A stretch of DNA of 64,000 nucleotides from JAKAWQ01 sp035509315 (lineage in GTDB: Bacteria > Pseudomonadota > Alphaproteobacteria > Acetobacterales > Acetobacteraceae), in the NCBI GenBank assembly GCA_035509315.1, contig DATJLS010000019.1:1-64000 (forward strand). Reading direction: 5' to 3'. The notes under the pieces are model-generated. The model was not told where the DNA came from and did no database searches. It saw only the letters and a list, made by a program, of their open reading frames with translations. Position numbers and translations under genes: made by a program. Of this stretch, positions 1 to 8,233 are shown piece by piece (within the stretch, counting starts at the first letter, position 1; the number at the start of each line of letters is the position of its first letter).

Positions 1-2
1 GA

Positions 3-107
3 TGCCGCAGGCTCGCCAAGGACTTCGAAGCAACCATCGCCAGCGCAACTGCCTGGACGCTGATCGCTCACGTCCGCAGGCTGACCAGAACCCTTGCAAG
101 AGCCTGA
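3..107 (+). pseudogene. C-terminal end of an IS5-family transposase (cut by window edge)
   Basis: The first 105 bases read in one frame to a TGA at 105-107 and give about 34 residues beginning CRRLAKDFEATIASATAW. This resembles the conserved tail of IS5-family DDE transposases (CRRLAKDFE followed by a helix ending LRRL or similar). Only the tail lies in the window, so it is not possible to tell whether the element is intact. The right inverted repeat should lie between 108 and about 170, but its partner end is outside the window, so the boundary cannot be placed. No later gene in the window belongs to the element. Confidence 0.6.
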
Positions 108-224
108 TAGACAACGTCGCATTCCGAGTCAGACACTTAGACCAATATGGCTTCTGGTAGGATCGGGGCACCCCGCCGACAAGTCGGCGGCGGTCTCGGC
201 GCGATGCGATCCGCCAGAGCCCAA

Positions 225-258
225 CGGGAGCCATCAAATCGCGGGAGCCATCAAATCG
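225..258. repeat. Tandem 17-bp direct repeat
   Basis: The 17-mer CGGGAGCCATCAAATCG occurs twice back to back (225-241 and 242-258), between the transposase tail and the acyl-CoA dehydrogenase start. It may be a duplication linked to insertion-element activity or slippage. No function is evident. Confidence 0.75.
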
Positions 259-369
259 ATCGAGAAAGCAAAGCGCGCGCGGGATGAGATTGGTCGAGAT
301 CACTCTTCCCGCTCTCGTCTTGCCTGCCAGGATCGGTCGGCGCAATCTCTGCCTGGGAGAGGGCGTGAG

Positions 370-1506
370 ATGCTGGAGCGCGCGGGTGGTGAGGCAGACC
401 TTGCGGTCATTGAGACCGTCAGGCGCTTTGCCGCCGAGCGCCTGGCCCCCGGCGCTGCGGTGCGCGAAAAGGCAGGCCGGATCGAGCCGGAGCTGATCCG
501 AGAACTCGGCGCGCTCGGCCTCTTCGGCGCGACCACCGACCCCGACTGGGGGGGCGCAGGACTCGACCCCGTTACCTACGCGCTCGCGCTGGAGGAGGTC
601 GCAGCCGGTGACGGCGCGGTCTCCACCATGATCAGCGTTCACAATTCTCCAACCTGCCTCGTGCTCGAACGTTTCGGCACCGCGGCGCAGAAGGAACGCT
701 GGCTCCGCCCGCTCGCGAGCGGGGCCGCCGTCGGTTCCTTTGCCCTGACCGAACCCGGCGCGGGCTCCGACGCCGCCGCCATCCGCACGCGCGCCGTGCG
801 CCGGGACCAGGCCTACGTGATCGACGGCGCGAAGCAGTTCATCTCGAACGCGCGCATTGCGCGCATTGTCGTGCTCTTCGCCGTCACCAGTCCCGGCGCA
901 GGCAAGAACGGCATCTCCTGTTTCGTCGCCGCGACCGATACGCCGGGGTTTCGGATCGCGAAGATCGAGGACAAGCTCGGGCAGAAAGCATCCGATACCT
1001 GTCAGCTTGTCTTCGAAGCGATGGAATTGCCCGAGGATCAACGCATTGGAGACGAAGGGGAAGGCTACCGGATCGCGCTTTCCACTCTGGAGACGGGCCG
1101 TATCGGTATCGCGGCCCAGAGTGTGGGCATGGCGCGCGCCGCGCTCGATTGCGCGATTGCCTATGCGAAGGAGAGAGAGGCCTTCGGCAGGAAGATCATC
1201 GATCACCAGGCCGTCGGCTTCCGCCTGGTCGAGGCGAAGACGAGGCTCGAAGCCGCCCGGCAGCTCACGCTCTCCGCCGCCCGGCGCGAGCGGGACGGGC
1301 TGCCGGCGCTCGAAGCGGCATGCATGGCCAAGCTCTTCGCGGCCGAGGCGGCCGAAGAAATTTGCAGCGCCGCAATCCAAACGCTTGGCGGCTACGGCTA
1401 TCTCGCGGATTTTCCGGTCGAGCGCATTTGGCGGGACGTGCGCGTCTGCCAGATCTATGAAGGCACCTCGGATGTGCAGAAATTGATTCTGCAACGGCTT
1501 CTGTGA
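370..1506 (+). CDS. Acyl-CoA dehydrogenase
   Basis: FAD-dependent acyl-CoA dehydrogenase of 378 residues, which makes the alpha,beta double bond of an acyl-CoA and passes electrons to ETF. The ATG at 370 is chosen because GGGAGAGGG precedes it and because the family fold begins there; an in-frame extension back to 94 has no homology-like content. Visible motifs are the FAD/substrate segment FALTEPGAGSDA, the KQFISNA strand, and the C-terminal QIYEGTSDVQ, where Glu364 matches the catalytic base of the short-chain/glutaryl/isovaleryl group. The length is normal for the family. It stands alone upstream of the copper operon, and the substrate cannot be told from sequence. Confidence 0.93.
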   Translation: MLERAGGEADLAVIETVRRFAAERLAPGAAVREKAGRIEPELIRELGALGLFGATTDPDWGGAGLDPVTYALALEEVAAGDGAVSTMISVHNSPTCLVLERFGTAAQKERWLRPLASGAAVGSFALTEPGAGSDAAAIRTRAVRRDQAYVIDGAKQFISNARIARIVVLFAVTSPGAGKNGISCFVAATDTPGFRIAKIEDKLGQKASDTCQLVFEAMELPEDQRIGDEGEGYRIALSTLETGRIGIAAQSVGMARAALDCAIAYAKEREAFGRKIIDHQAVGFRLVEAKTRLEAARQLTLSAARRERDGLPALEAACMAKLFAAEAAEEICSAAIQTLGGYGYLADFPVERIWRDVRVCQIYEGTSDVQKLILQRLL

Positions 1507-1516
1507 AGCCGCCGTG

Positions 1517-1915
1517 ATGATCCGCCGGCCCGCCACGAGGCGCTTCACGACACGAACCCGTTTCTCGGGCCTGCTTGCCGCTCTGATCGCGCTGGCCGGC
1601 CAGATCGCGCTCGGCGCGGTGATTCTCCGCGCGCCAACTCAGCCATCCCCCATCGCGACGCTCGATGCGGCCTCTCTGCTCTGCGGGCCCTCATCAGGGC
1701 CGCATAAGGCCCCCACGCATCATCCCGCGAGCCTCGCGCTCGCGGCCCTGACCCAGGCGCTCGCCCAATCCACCGGCCTGCTCGGCTCGGCAAGTGTCGC
1801 CCTCTGCGTACCCGCAGGTCAGGCACCGTCCCTCCTTCGGCCACCTTCTCTGGATGCGCCGCCATCCCTCTCACGGCTCGCAGCCCAACCGCGCGCGCCT
1901 CCTTTCCCGGCCTGA
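1517..1915 (+). CDS. DUF2946-like small exported protein of the copper operon
   Basis: A protein of 132 residues with an N-terminal hydrophobic segment (about residues 16-38), then a Cys/His patch (LLCGPSSGPHKAPTHH) and a Pro-rich tail ending AAQPRAPPFPA. This layout and the position beside a PCu(A)C chaperone resemble DUF2946 proteins, which often accompany copper genes, though the usual CxLC cysteine cluster is missing. The start is GTG at 1514 or ATG at 1517, and neither has a strong ribosome site. It follows the acyl-CoA dehydrogenase stop by about 10 bases. The family assignment is tentative and the function unknown. Confidence 0.5.
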   Translation: MIRRPATRRFTTRTRFSGLLAALIALAGQIALGAVILRAPTQPSPIATLDAASLLCGPSSGPHKAPTHHPASLALAALTQALAQSTGLLGSASVALCVPAGQAPSLLRPPSLDAPPSLSRLAAQPRAPPFPA

Positions 1916-1980
1916 GTCCCTTCGGATTCGCGCAGCCCTTCGCTGCACGCTCGATCAACTCATGCCAAGGAAGTCTGATC

Positions 1981-2430
1981 ATGACTGCCTCTCTCGCCAG
2001 CCGCGCCGCCTTGCGCGCAGCGACTCTCAGCTTCGGCCTGCTCGCTCCTGCGGTTTCTGTCGCTGCCTCGCCGATCACCGTCAACGCCCCGTGGTTCCGC
2101 TATCTGCTGCCGCAAATCCCCGCCGGCGGATATATGACACTACACAACGCCTCCGATCAGCCGGCAGTGCTGACGGCGGCGTCCTCGCCCGCCTGCGGCA
2201 TGCTGATGCTGCACAAGACGGAGGCGAGCGGCAGCATGGAGTCGATGGAAGCCGTCTCCAGCATCACGGTGCCGCCAAACGGAAGCTTTCAGTTCGCTCC
2301 AGGCAGCTATCACCTGATGTGCATGCAGCCGAAGATGAAGCCCGGCGACATCGTACCCGTGACGCTGACATTCGCGGACAACACGAAGATCACTGTTTCC
2401 TTCCCGGTCCGTAACGCGAAAAGCCAATAG
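1981..2430 (+). CDS. Periplasmic copper chaperone PCu(A)C
   Basis: 149 residues with a signal peptide (about 1-29, ending VAAS). The mature part carries the PCu(A)C copper site: LHKTEASGSMESM, then about 20 residues on, YHLMCM, giving the His/Met/His/Met ligands that bind Cu(I). Family members deliver Cu(I) to the CuA or CuB centres of haem-copper oxidases, working with SCO1/SenC, which is encoded 2.4 kb downstream in the same direction. An inverted repeat (GCGCCTC and GAGGCGC, 2430-2456) follows the stop and could weaken readthrough, but it has no T-run. Confidence 0.92.
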   Translation: MTASLASRAALRAATLSFGLLAPAVSVAASPITVNAPWFRYLLPQIPAGGYMTLHNASDQPAVLTAASSPACGMLMLHKTEASGSMESMEAVSSITVPPNGSFQFAPGSYHLMCMQPKMKPGDIVPVTLTFADNTKITVSFPVRNAKSQ

Positions 2431-2524
2431 CGCCTCTGCACCATCCGCCGAGGCGCAGCAAAGCGGCGGACAGTGTCGGATCCGTAGCTGTCGGCTTTCC
2501 CAACGAGAATGGAGCTTTCCTTCG

Positions 2525-3433
2525 ATGAACCGCACAAGATGCGGGGTCGCGCTTGCGTGCGCGAGCCTCTTCGCCTGCCGTCCAGCCGTCGCCCACGTCG
2601 TCGTCGGTGCGCGTGTCTTTCCCGTCACCCTTACCTTCGATGATCCCGGCGTCGGCGACGAGGCGACACTGCCGCAATTCGTCTACGCGCCTGGTCCCGG
2701 CGGGCAGAACACGTACCAGTTCCAATGGGAGTACGACAAGACGATCACGCCCACCACCGCGCTCATCTACAACCAGGGCTGGGATATTTTCGATCAGCCC
2801 GGGATGAAGACGCACACCGGCCTCGAGAACGCGGTGCTCACCGGCAAGTGGCAATCCATCACCATCCCCTCAAGCGAGACCGTTGCTTCCGTTGGCGTGA
2901 TTCGCGAGTTCGGCGGCTCCGCCGCGACCCAGAGCATCGGCGGAGATGCGACAGGCGCGACCCTGCCCACGCTCTATGTGGGCCAGGGGCTCGGCGCCCT
3001 GCCCATCGGCCTCGCGCGCCCCTTCGCGGTCACCGGCGAGCTCAGCTACAGCATCCCCGATGTTCGCCTCAATTCCGCCGGGAACAACAACGGGCAGCCG
3101 TACTCCTTGGCGGCCGGCCTCTCGCTGCAGTACAGCATTCCGTACCTGCAAACGCAGGTGAAGCACTTCGCGCTCCCCGACTTCGTCAGCCGGCTGATCC
3201 CGCTGGTGGAGCTGGATTGGTTCACGCCCGTCGCCGGCCCGGCCCCCGGCAATCCCGAAACGTTCACGATCGCCCCGGGCGTAATCTACCTGGGCGACAC
3301 GTACCAGGTCGGCCTGGAAGCGCTGATCCCCGGCAACGAAGCGGCTGGGCCGCATGTCGGCGTCATCGTGCAGGTGCACTTCTTCTTCGACGATCTGTTC
3401 CCCAAGACGCTCGGCAGACCGATCTTTCAATAG
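2525..3433 (+). CDS. Uncharacterised exported protein of the copper operon (beta-rich)
   Basis: 302 residues with a clear signal peptide (about 1-23, cut after PAVA). The mature chain is rich in beta-prone, alternating segments (for example TFDDPGVGDEATLPQF, YQFQWEYDKTI, LSLQYSIPYLQ, VGVIVQVHFFFDD) and ends in an aromatic-rich stretch, as in outer-membrane barrel proteins. No enzyme motif, Cys pair or Met-rich copper site is visible. It lies between the PCu(A)C and CopC genes in one direction, so a role in periplasmic or outer-membrane copper handling is inferred from neighbours only. Homologues are commonly left as hypothetical. Confidence 0.75.
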   Translation: MNRTRCGVALACASLFACRPAVAHVVVGARVFPVTLTFDDPGVGDEATLPQFVYAPGPGGQNTYQFQWEYDKTITPTTALIYNQGWDIFDQPGMKTHTGLENAVLTGKWQSITIPSSETVASVGVIREFGGSAATQSIGGDATGATLPTLYVGQGLGALPIGLARPFAVTGELSYSIPDVRLNSAGNNNGQPYSLAAGLSLQYSIPYLQTQVKHFALPDFVSRLIPLVELDWFTPVAGPAPGNPETFTIAPGVIYLGDTYQVGLEALIPGNEAAGPHVGVIVQVHFFFDDLFPKTLGRPIFQ

Positions 3434-3487
3434 AAAGACGGGCTCCCTTCCCCCGCGTTCCTTCCCCCCAACCAACAGGAGACCATC

Positions 3488-3853
3488 ATGCTTCATTTCC
3501 GTTCCTCCGCGCTCGCCACTGCTCTTCTGCTCGCCTGGAGCGGCAGCGCGCTCGCGCACGCCTTTCCCACCACCACCAACCCGCCGGCAGGCAGCACACT
3601 CAAGACGGCGCCTTCCCAGGTCGTCATCAATTTCACCGAGGAGATCGAGCCGCACTTCAGCACGCTCGAAGTCGTCAACGCGGCGGGCACGCGCGTCGAC
3701 AAGAATGACGCGCATCTCGGCCCCTCGGGCACGAAAGAGTTCGTCATCGATCTCAGTCCGCTCACGCCGGGAGCCTACAAGGTGATCTGGCACGCCACAT
3801 CCGTGGACACACACAAGACTCAAGGCAGCTTTAACTTCGCGGTTTCCCCGTAA
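3488..3853 (+). CDS. copC: CopC-like periplasmic copper-binding protein
   Basis: 121 residues. The signal peptide ends SALA, so the mature protein begins with His (HAFPTT), which is the first Cu(II) ligand in CopC proteins. The other conserved ligands are seen in SVDTHKTQG (Asp and His). The core NPPAGSTLKTAPSQVVINFTE is the canonical CopC beta-sandwich start. Only the Cu(II) site is evident; the Met-rich Cu(I) loop of Pseudomonas CopC is absent. It is followed 17 bases later by copD, its usual membrane partner in copper uptake or delivery. Confidence 0.94.
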   Translation: MLHFRSSALATALLLAWSGSALAHAFPTTTNPPAGSTLKTAPSQVVINFTEEIEPHFSTLEVVNAAGTRVDKNDAHLGPSGTKEFVIDLSPLTPGAYKVIWHATSVDTHKTQGSFNFAVSP

Positions 3854-3870
3854 ACGAGGAGGGGCCGACA

Positions 3871-4833
3871 ATGTCGGGGATGGGGTTCGGGGGCGCGGGC
3901 GGTCTCGCGGTCGTTCTTCTGCACGGGCTGGCACTTGCCGCTCTGCTTTCCGCGTTCGGCTCCCTTCTCTTCTTTGCCTTTCTGATGTCTCCGGTCCTGA
4001 CACGCGTTGGCCCGGCGGAACAGGCGGCGCCGCTTCGCTCCTGTTCCGCCGTTTCGCGCGGGAGCCTCATCCTCGCCATTCTTCTTGAACTCGTGTGGTT
4101 GGCCGCCGAATCCGGCGTCATCGCCGGGAATTCGAGCCTCTCGGGGATCGCCGCCGCACTCCCGGTTGTGGTCCGTGATACTTTGTTCGGACACCTCGTG
4201 GCGGCTCAGATCCTCGCGCTCGTCGCAGCCATCCTGGCGTTCGGCCCCGGCGCCCGCGCCTCCATCGCCTTCTGGTTGACCGGCCTCGCCACCGCGCTCG
4301 AGGCCTGGCACCTCCACGGCGCGGCGATGCAGGCAGGGGTGAGCCCGTTCCTCCTCACCGAACTCTTCCATGTGCTCGCGGCTGGTGCCTGGCTTGGCGG
4401 CCTCCTGCCGCTCGCGCTCTTTGTCCGGATAGCGCCGCCTGAAGCCTGCGCCGTCATCGCCCGACGATTCTCCGAATTCGCCACCCCTTGCGTGATGCTG
4501 CTTGCCATCACCGCGTTCCTGCAAGGCCGAGTGCTGATCGGCAGCATTGCCGCACTGGTCGGCACAATCTATGGAGCGTTCGCCCTCGTGAAGCTCAGCC
4601 TCTTCGTGGCATTGATCGGATTCGCGGCCCGCCACCGCTGGCGCCTGGCCCCCGCGCTTTCTCGCGCGGAGCCTTGGGTGGCGCGCGAGGTGCTGGCACG
4701 CAGCATTGTGAAGGAAGCGATCCTTGGTCTCTCCATCGTTCTTGTGGCTGCGATGATTTCCTCGCTCGCGCCGCCCGCGGACATGGCGATGTTCATGAAT
4801 CATGCCGCATCCGCTTCCACCTCGTCGGACTGA
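3871..4833 (+). CDS. copD: CopD-family inner-membrane copper transport protein
   Basis: 320 residues, almost entirely hydrophobic, with about eight predicted membrane segments. The CopD signatures include His-containing helices: LFGHLVAAQI, AWHLHGAAMQ and LFHVLAAGAWLGGLLPL. Family members bring copper across the inner membrane with CopC as donor. The start ATG follows GAGGAGGGG. Its stop at 4833 is 10 bases before the SCO1/SenC start, so copC-copD-senC are very likely co-transcribed. Confidence 0.92.
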   Translation: MSGMGFGGAGGLAVVLLHGLALAALLSAFGSLLFFAFLMSPVLTRVGPAEQAAPLRSCSAVSRGSLILAILLELVWLAAESGVIAGNSSLSGIAAALPVVVRDTLFGHLVAAQILALVAAILAFGPGARASIAFWLTGLATALEAWHLHGAAMQAGVSPFLLTELFHVLAAGAWLGGLLPLALFVRIAPPEACAVIARRFSEFATPCVMLLAITAFLQGRVLIGSIAALVGTIYGAFALVKLSLFVALIGFAARHRWRLAPALSRAEPWVAREVLARSIVKEAILGLSIVLVAAMISSLAPPADMAMFMNHAASASTSSD

Positions 4834-4843
4834 AGAGGGTCCG

Positions 4844-5476
4844 ATGCGAACCGGCTTGCGCCCCAGAAAGGTCCCGGCAGGGAAAGCAAGACGGCTTGCG
4901 CCGCTCCCGGCGTTTCTCGCCCTCCTTGCCCTCCTCGTCCTTGCAGGTGCCCTGCTTCGCCTCTTCGGAGGCGCGGCAGACCGCGCGACAGCGCCGGTCG
5001 GTGGCGCCTTCCACCTCATCTCCAGCAATGGCGGCATTGCCACGGAGAAAAGCTTTCCTGGCAAATATTTACTGATCTATTTCGGCTATACGTCCTGCCC
5101 GGATATCTGCCCGACGGCGCTTGCCGATATCGCCCGCGCGATGGACCGGCTCGGGCCGCGCGCAGCGCGGGTGCAGTCCCTTTTCATCACCGTCGATCCG
5201 GCGCGGGATACACCGACACGCCTGAGGAAATATATCGCCCAATTCTCGCCGGCGATCATCGGGCTCACCGGCTCCGCCGCCGAGATTGGCCAGGTTGAAA
5301 AAGAATACCACGTCAGCGTGTCCGTCCCTCCCCGCCAGAACCACACGAGCAGCCGGGAAATCGACCATACGGCCGCTCTCTACCTGATGGCGCCAGATGG
5401 ACGCTTCATCACCGCATTTCGACCCGACGAGAACAGCGCCGCCATCGCCGCCGCAATCGGGAAAATCATTTCCTAA
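4844..5476 (+). CDS. SCO1/SenC copper metallochaperone / thiol-disulfide protein
   Basis: 210 residues with one N-terminal membrane anchor (about 20-42) and a thioredoxin-like domain. The copper site is complete: C85PDIC89P and the distal His175 in REIDHTA. SCO proteins help build the CuA site of cytochrome oxidase, or keep its cysteines reduced. ATG 4844 is chosen because AGAGGG precedes it directly after the copD stop; a longer frame from 4802 would overlap copD. With PCu(A)C, CopC and CopD upstream this makes a complete copper-delivery operon. Confidence 0.95.
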   Translation: MRTGLRPRKVPAGKARRLAPLPAFLALLALLVLAGALLRLFGGAADRATAPVGGAFHLISSNGGIATEKSFPGKYLLIYFGYTSCPDICPTALADIARAMDRLGPRAARVQSLFITVDPARDTPTRLRKYIAQFSPAIIGLTGSAAEIGQVEKEYHVSVSVPPRQNHTSSREIDHTAALYLMAPDGRFITAFRPDENSAAIAAAIGKIIS

Positions 5477-5539
5477 AACTAACGTCCGAAGGGCGAAGTC
5501 ATCTTTACGCATCGCGATCCGGGATGCGAGGGTAAGCCC

Positions 5540-7102
5540 ATGACGACATCCCTCTCCGCCTGCCTTGATCGCTGCCTCGAAGCCCTCCCACGCGTCTATC
5601 CGGGACCGGGCGGTGCCGTTGCCGTGCTGCGCGAGGGTTCGGTGCTGGCCCGTCACGCCTGGGGCTGGGCCAATGCCGAGCGGCGCATCGCTTTCACCCC
5701 GCGCACGCTCTTTCGTATGTGCTCAATCACCAAGCAATTTACCTGCGGCCTCGTGCTGGATACCTTTCCCGATCCTTCCGTTCTGGATGGCGATGTGCGC
5801 GCCCGGTTGCCATTGCTGGAGGAAGCCGCGCCGAGCACGCTGCAGCTCTGCCATAACCAGTCCGGTCTCCGCGACTATTGGGCTGTGGCAATGTTGCACG
5901 GAGCGCCCGTAGAGTCGCCGTTCGGCGATATCGAAGCCGCTCGCGTGATCTCCGGCGCGCGGACGCTGCATTTCATGCCGGGCACGCGCTATTCCTACTG
6001 CAACCAGAATTTTCGCATCCTTTCGGACATTTTGCAGGAGCGCACCGGCCGCAGCTTCGCGGAGCTGTTGCGCGAGCGTCTCCTCGCGCGTGTTGGCATG
6101 GAGAGCGCATTGCTCGTAGCCGACACTCGCGCCATGCCGGACGGAACGGAGGGCTATGAAGGCACGCAGTCGGCCGGTTTTCGTGCCGCGGAGAATCGCG
6201 TCCTGTGGACCGGGGATGCCGGCCTCGGCGCCTGCCTCGACGACATGATCGCGTGGGAACGCCATATCGATTCGACTTGGAACGATGCGGCCGCGCTCTA
6301 CAGCCGCCTTTCCGCCCCTGTCCATTTCGCCGATGGAGCCCTCGCGGCCTACGGCTTCGGGCTTGCGCGCACGACCGAATTTGGCCGTCCCGTCACGGGT
6401 CATGGCGGGGCCCTGCGCGGCTGGCGCAGCCATCGCTTGTACGTGCCTTCCGAGCGCGTATCCATCGTCGTCATGTTCAACCATCTTTCGGATGCGCGCG
6501 AGGCAGCCCTGGATCTGCTTGCGGCCGTTCTGGGCGAACCGCGGCATCCATCCGCCGCATCCGTGCCCGCGCCGGACTGGCTCGGCGCCTATATCGAGCC
6601 GGAAACAGGTCTCGTCGTCCGAATCGAATTGGCAGCGAATGGGCGCGTGCGGCTGCGCTACGGCCACAACGAGGAACGGCTCGACCTCGCGGAGGATGGC
6701 ACCGCGCGCTCTGCGAACGTGCGGTTGCGCCTCGCCAATGCGGAGCTCTGGATGGACCGCCCGCAGGAGAATCAAAGCTCGCGCCTGCAAGCATGCAACG
6801 GCGTGCCGACCCGGGATGTCGCTGCCCGCTATCTCTGCAAAGAACTCGATGCCGAGCTGACCGTGATCGACGCCGGCGGCGTGCTCTATGGCAGTTTTTC
6901 GGGCTTTCTTGGCCAGGGGCGCATGGAGATGCTCGAACCGATCGGGCGGGATGTCTGGGCCCTGCCCTGCCCCCGCGCGCTGGACCACACACCTCCCGGC
7001 GACTGGACGCTTTCCTTCCACCGCGACGAGACGAAACGGGTCACGGATGTCCTGGTCGGCTGCTGGCTGGCCCGGCGCTTGCCGTACATCCGCATCGCCT
7101 GA
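5540..7102 (+). CDS. dap: D-aminopeptidase (serine S12 family, Dap-like)
   Basis: 520 residues, the same length I recall for the Ochrobactrum anthropi D-aminopeptidase, and strongly similar to it by eye. The enzyme removes N-terminal D-residues from peptides. The penicillin-binding fold motifs fall at matching positions: S62ITK65 (nucleophile and general base), Y153CN, and the HGG triad at about 288-290. The C-terminal third has the two extra beta-barrel regions of this family. It has no signal peptide, so it is probably cytoplasmic. It may serve in recycling D-amino acid peptides. Specificity towards D-Ala or other residues is inferred from the family. Confidence 0.85.
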   Translation: MTTSLSACLDRCLEALPRVYPGPGGAVAVLREGSVLARHAWGWANAERRIAFTPRTLFRMCSITKQFTCGLVLDTFPDPSVLDGDVRARLPLLEEAAPSTLQLCHNQSGLRDYWAVAMLHGAPVESPFGDIEAARVISGARTLHFMPGTRYSYCNQNFRILSDILQERTGRSFAELLRERLLARVGMESALLVADTRAMPDGTEGYEGTQSAGFRAAENRVLWTGDAGLGACLDDMIAWERHIDSTWNDAAALYSRLSAPVHFADGALAAYGFGLARTTEFGRPVTGHGGALRGWRSHRLYVPSERVSIVVMFNHLSDAREAALDLLAAVLGEPRHPSAASVPAPDWLGAYIEPETGLVVRIELAANGRVRLRYGHNEERLDLAEDGTARSANVRLRLANAELWMDRPQENQSSRLQACNGVPTRDVAARYLCKELDAELTVIDAGGVLYGSFSGFLGQGRMEMLEPIGRDVWALPCPRALDHTPPGDWTLSFHRDETKRVTDVLVGCWLARRLPYIRIA

Positions 7103-7165
7103 CACAAGGACATAGTGATAGCCGACCGGATCCCAAAGCAGGCGGGAAGGAAAAGGAAAAAGAGC

Positions 7166-8230
7166 ATGGCAGGGCAGAACGTCGCACTGGTCGCGGGCGC
7201 AGGAGGAATCATCGGCCGCGCGCTCGTGCAATTCCTTGCCGGAACGGAAGGCTGGCGCGTGCTGGCGTTCGGGCGGCCGGACACGCAGGCCGATGAGCCC
7301 GCCGATGTGACGCGTATCGGGGCCGATCTGCTCGATGCCGCAAAGACACGTGAGGCGATCGGCCGCGCGGCCCGCGGCGTCACTCACCTTTTCTACGCAG
7401 CCCTCGCGCCCAGGCCGACGCTTGCCGAGGAGGCAGCGGCGAACGGCGCCATGCTCGCCAATCTGCTCGATGCACTGCGCGCGGAAGCGGCGCCGCTCAA
7501 TCGGGTCGTGCTCTATCAGGGCGCCAAGGTCTATGGCGTGCATCTTGGCCCCGTAACATCACCCTTCTACGAAGATGACGCACGACACCTGCCGCCGAAC
7601 TTCTACTACACGCAGGAGGACATGCTGCGCGCCCGCAGCGCGACCGACGGCTTCGCCTGGAGCATCCTGCGCCCGGACGTCGTGATCGGCGATGCGGCCG
7701 GCAACCCGATGAACATCGCCGCGGTGATCGGCGCCTATGCCGCGATCTGCCGGGCCGAGGGCGTGCCCTTCCGCTACCCCGGCAGCGAGCGCGCCTACCG
7801 CGTGCTGATGCAGATGACCGATGCCCGCCTGCTGGCCGAGGCCAGCCTTTGGGCCGCCACTTCACCCAGAGCGGCAGGCGAGGCGTTCAACCTCGTCAAT
7901 GGGGATCTCTTTCGCTGGGAACGTCTCTGGCCGCGCCTCGGCCGGGCCCTGGGGCTCGAGGTCGGGCCGCCCATGCCGCTCACACTCGCCCTCCACATGG
8001 CCGACAAAGCACCCCTCTGGGAGCGGCTTGCCCGCGAGCACGGCTTGACCGGACCGGCCTACGAGCGGCTGATCGGCTGGGGCTTCGGCGATTTCATCTT
8101 CCACACAGAGTTCGATGTGATCTCGGACATGACCAAGGCGCGCCGGCACGGATTCCGCGGCACCGCCGACACGGAGACCACTCTGCTCGACGCCATCGCG
8201 CGGCTGCGCGCTCGACGGATCATTCCATAG
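7166..8230 (+). CDS. PRISE-type SDR oxidoreductase (progesterone 5-beta-reductase-like enone reductase)
   Basis: 354 residues of atypical short-chain dehydrogenase. The N-terminal Rossmann motif GAGGIIGRAL binds NAD(P)H. The active-site Tyr lies in NFYYTQEDML, the hallmark of the progesterone 5-beta-reductase/iridoid synthase-like (PRISE) group, rather than in the ordinary YxxxK. Bacterial members reduce activated C=C bonds of enones. The ATG at 7166 is preceded by GGAAAAAGAG; an in-frame GTG further upstream is less likely. It lies 63 bases after dap in the same direction, and no functional link is obvious. Confidence 0.85.
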   Translation: MAGQNVALVAGAGGIIGRALVQFLAGTEGWRVLAFGRPDTQADEPADVTRIGADLLDAAKTREAIGRAARGVTHLFYAALAPRPTLAEEAAANGAMLANLLDALRAEAAPLNRVVLYQGAKVYGVHLGPVTSPFYEDDARHLPPNFYYTQEDMLRARSATDGFAWSILRPDVVIGDAAGNPMNIAAVIGAYAAICRAEGVPFRYPGSERAYRVLMQMTDARLLAEASLWAATSPRAAGEAFNLVNGDLFRWERLWPRLGRALGLEVGPPMPLTLALHMADKAPLWERLAREHGLTGPAYERLIGWGFGDFIFHTEFDVISDMTKARRHGFRGTADTETTLLDAIARLRARRIIP

Positions 8231-8233
8231 ATT

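Noticed and set aside
2430..2456. GCGCCTC/GAGGCGC stem after the PCu(A)C gene as a terminator
   Set aside because: There is no T-run and the downstream genes continue in the same direction at short distance, so I mention it only within the gene entry.
5723..7543. A minus-strand open frame of about 600 codons opposite dap
   Set aside because: Antisense to the D-aminopeptidase gene, which has all catalytic motifs; the reverse frame has none.
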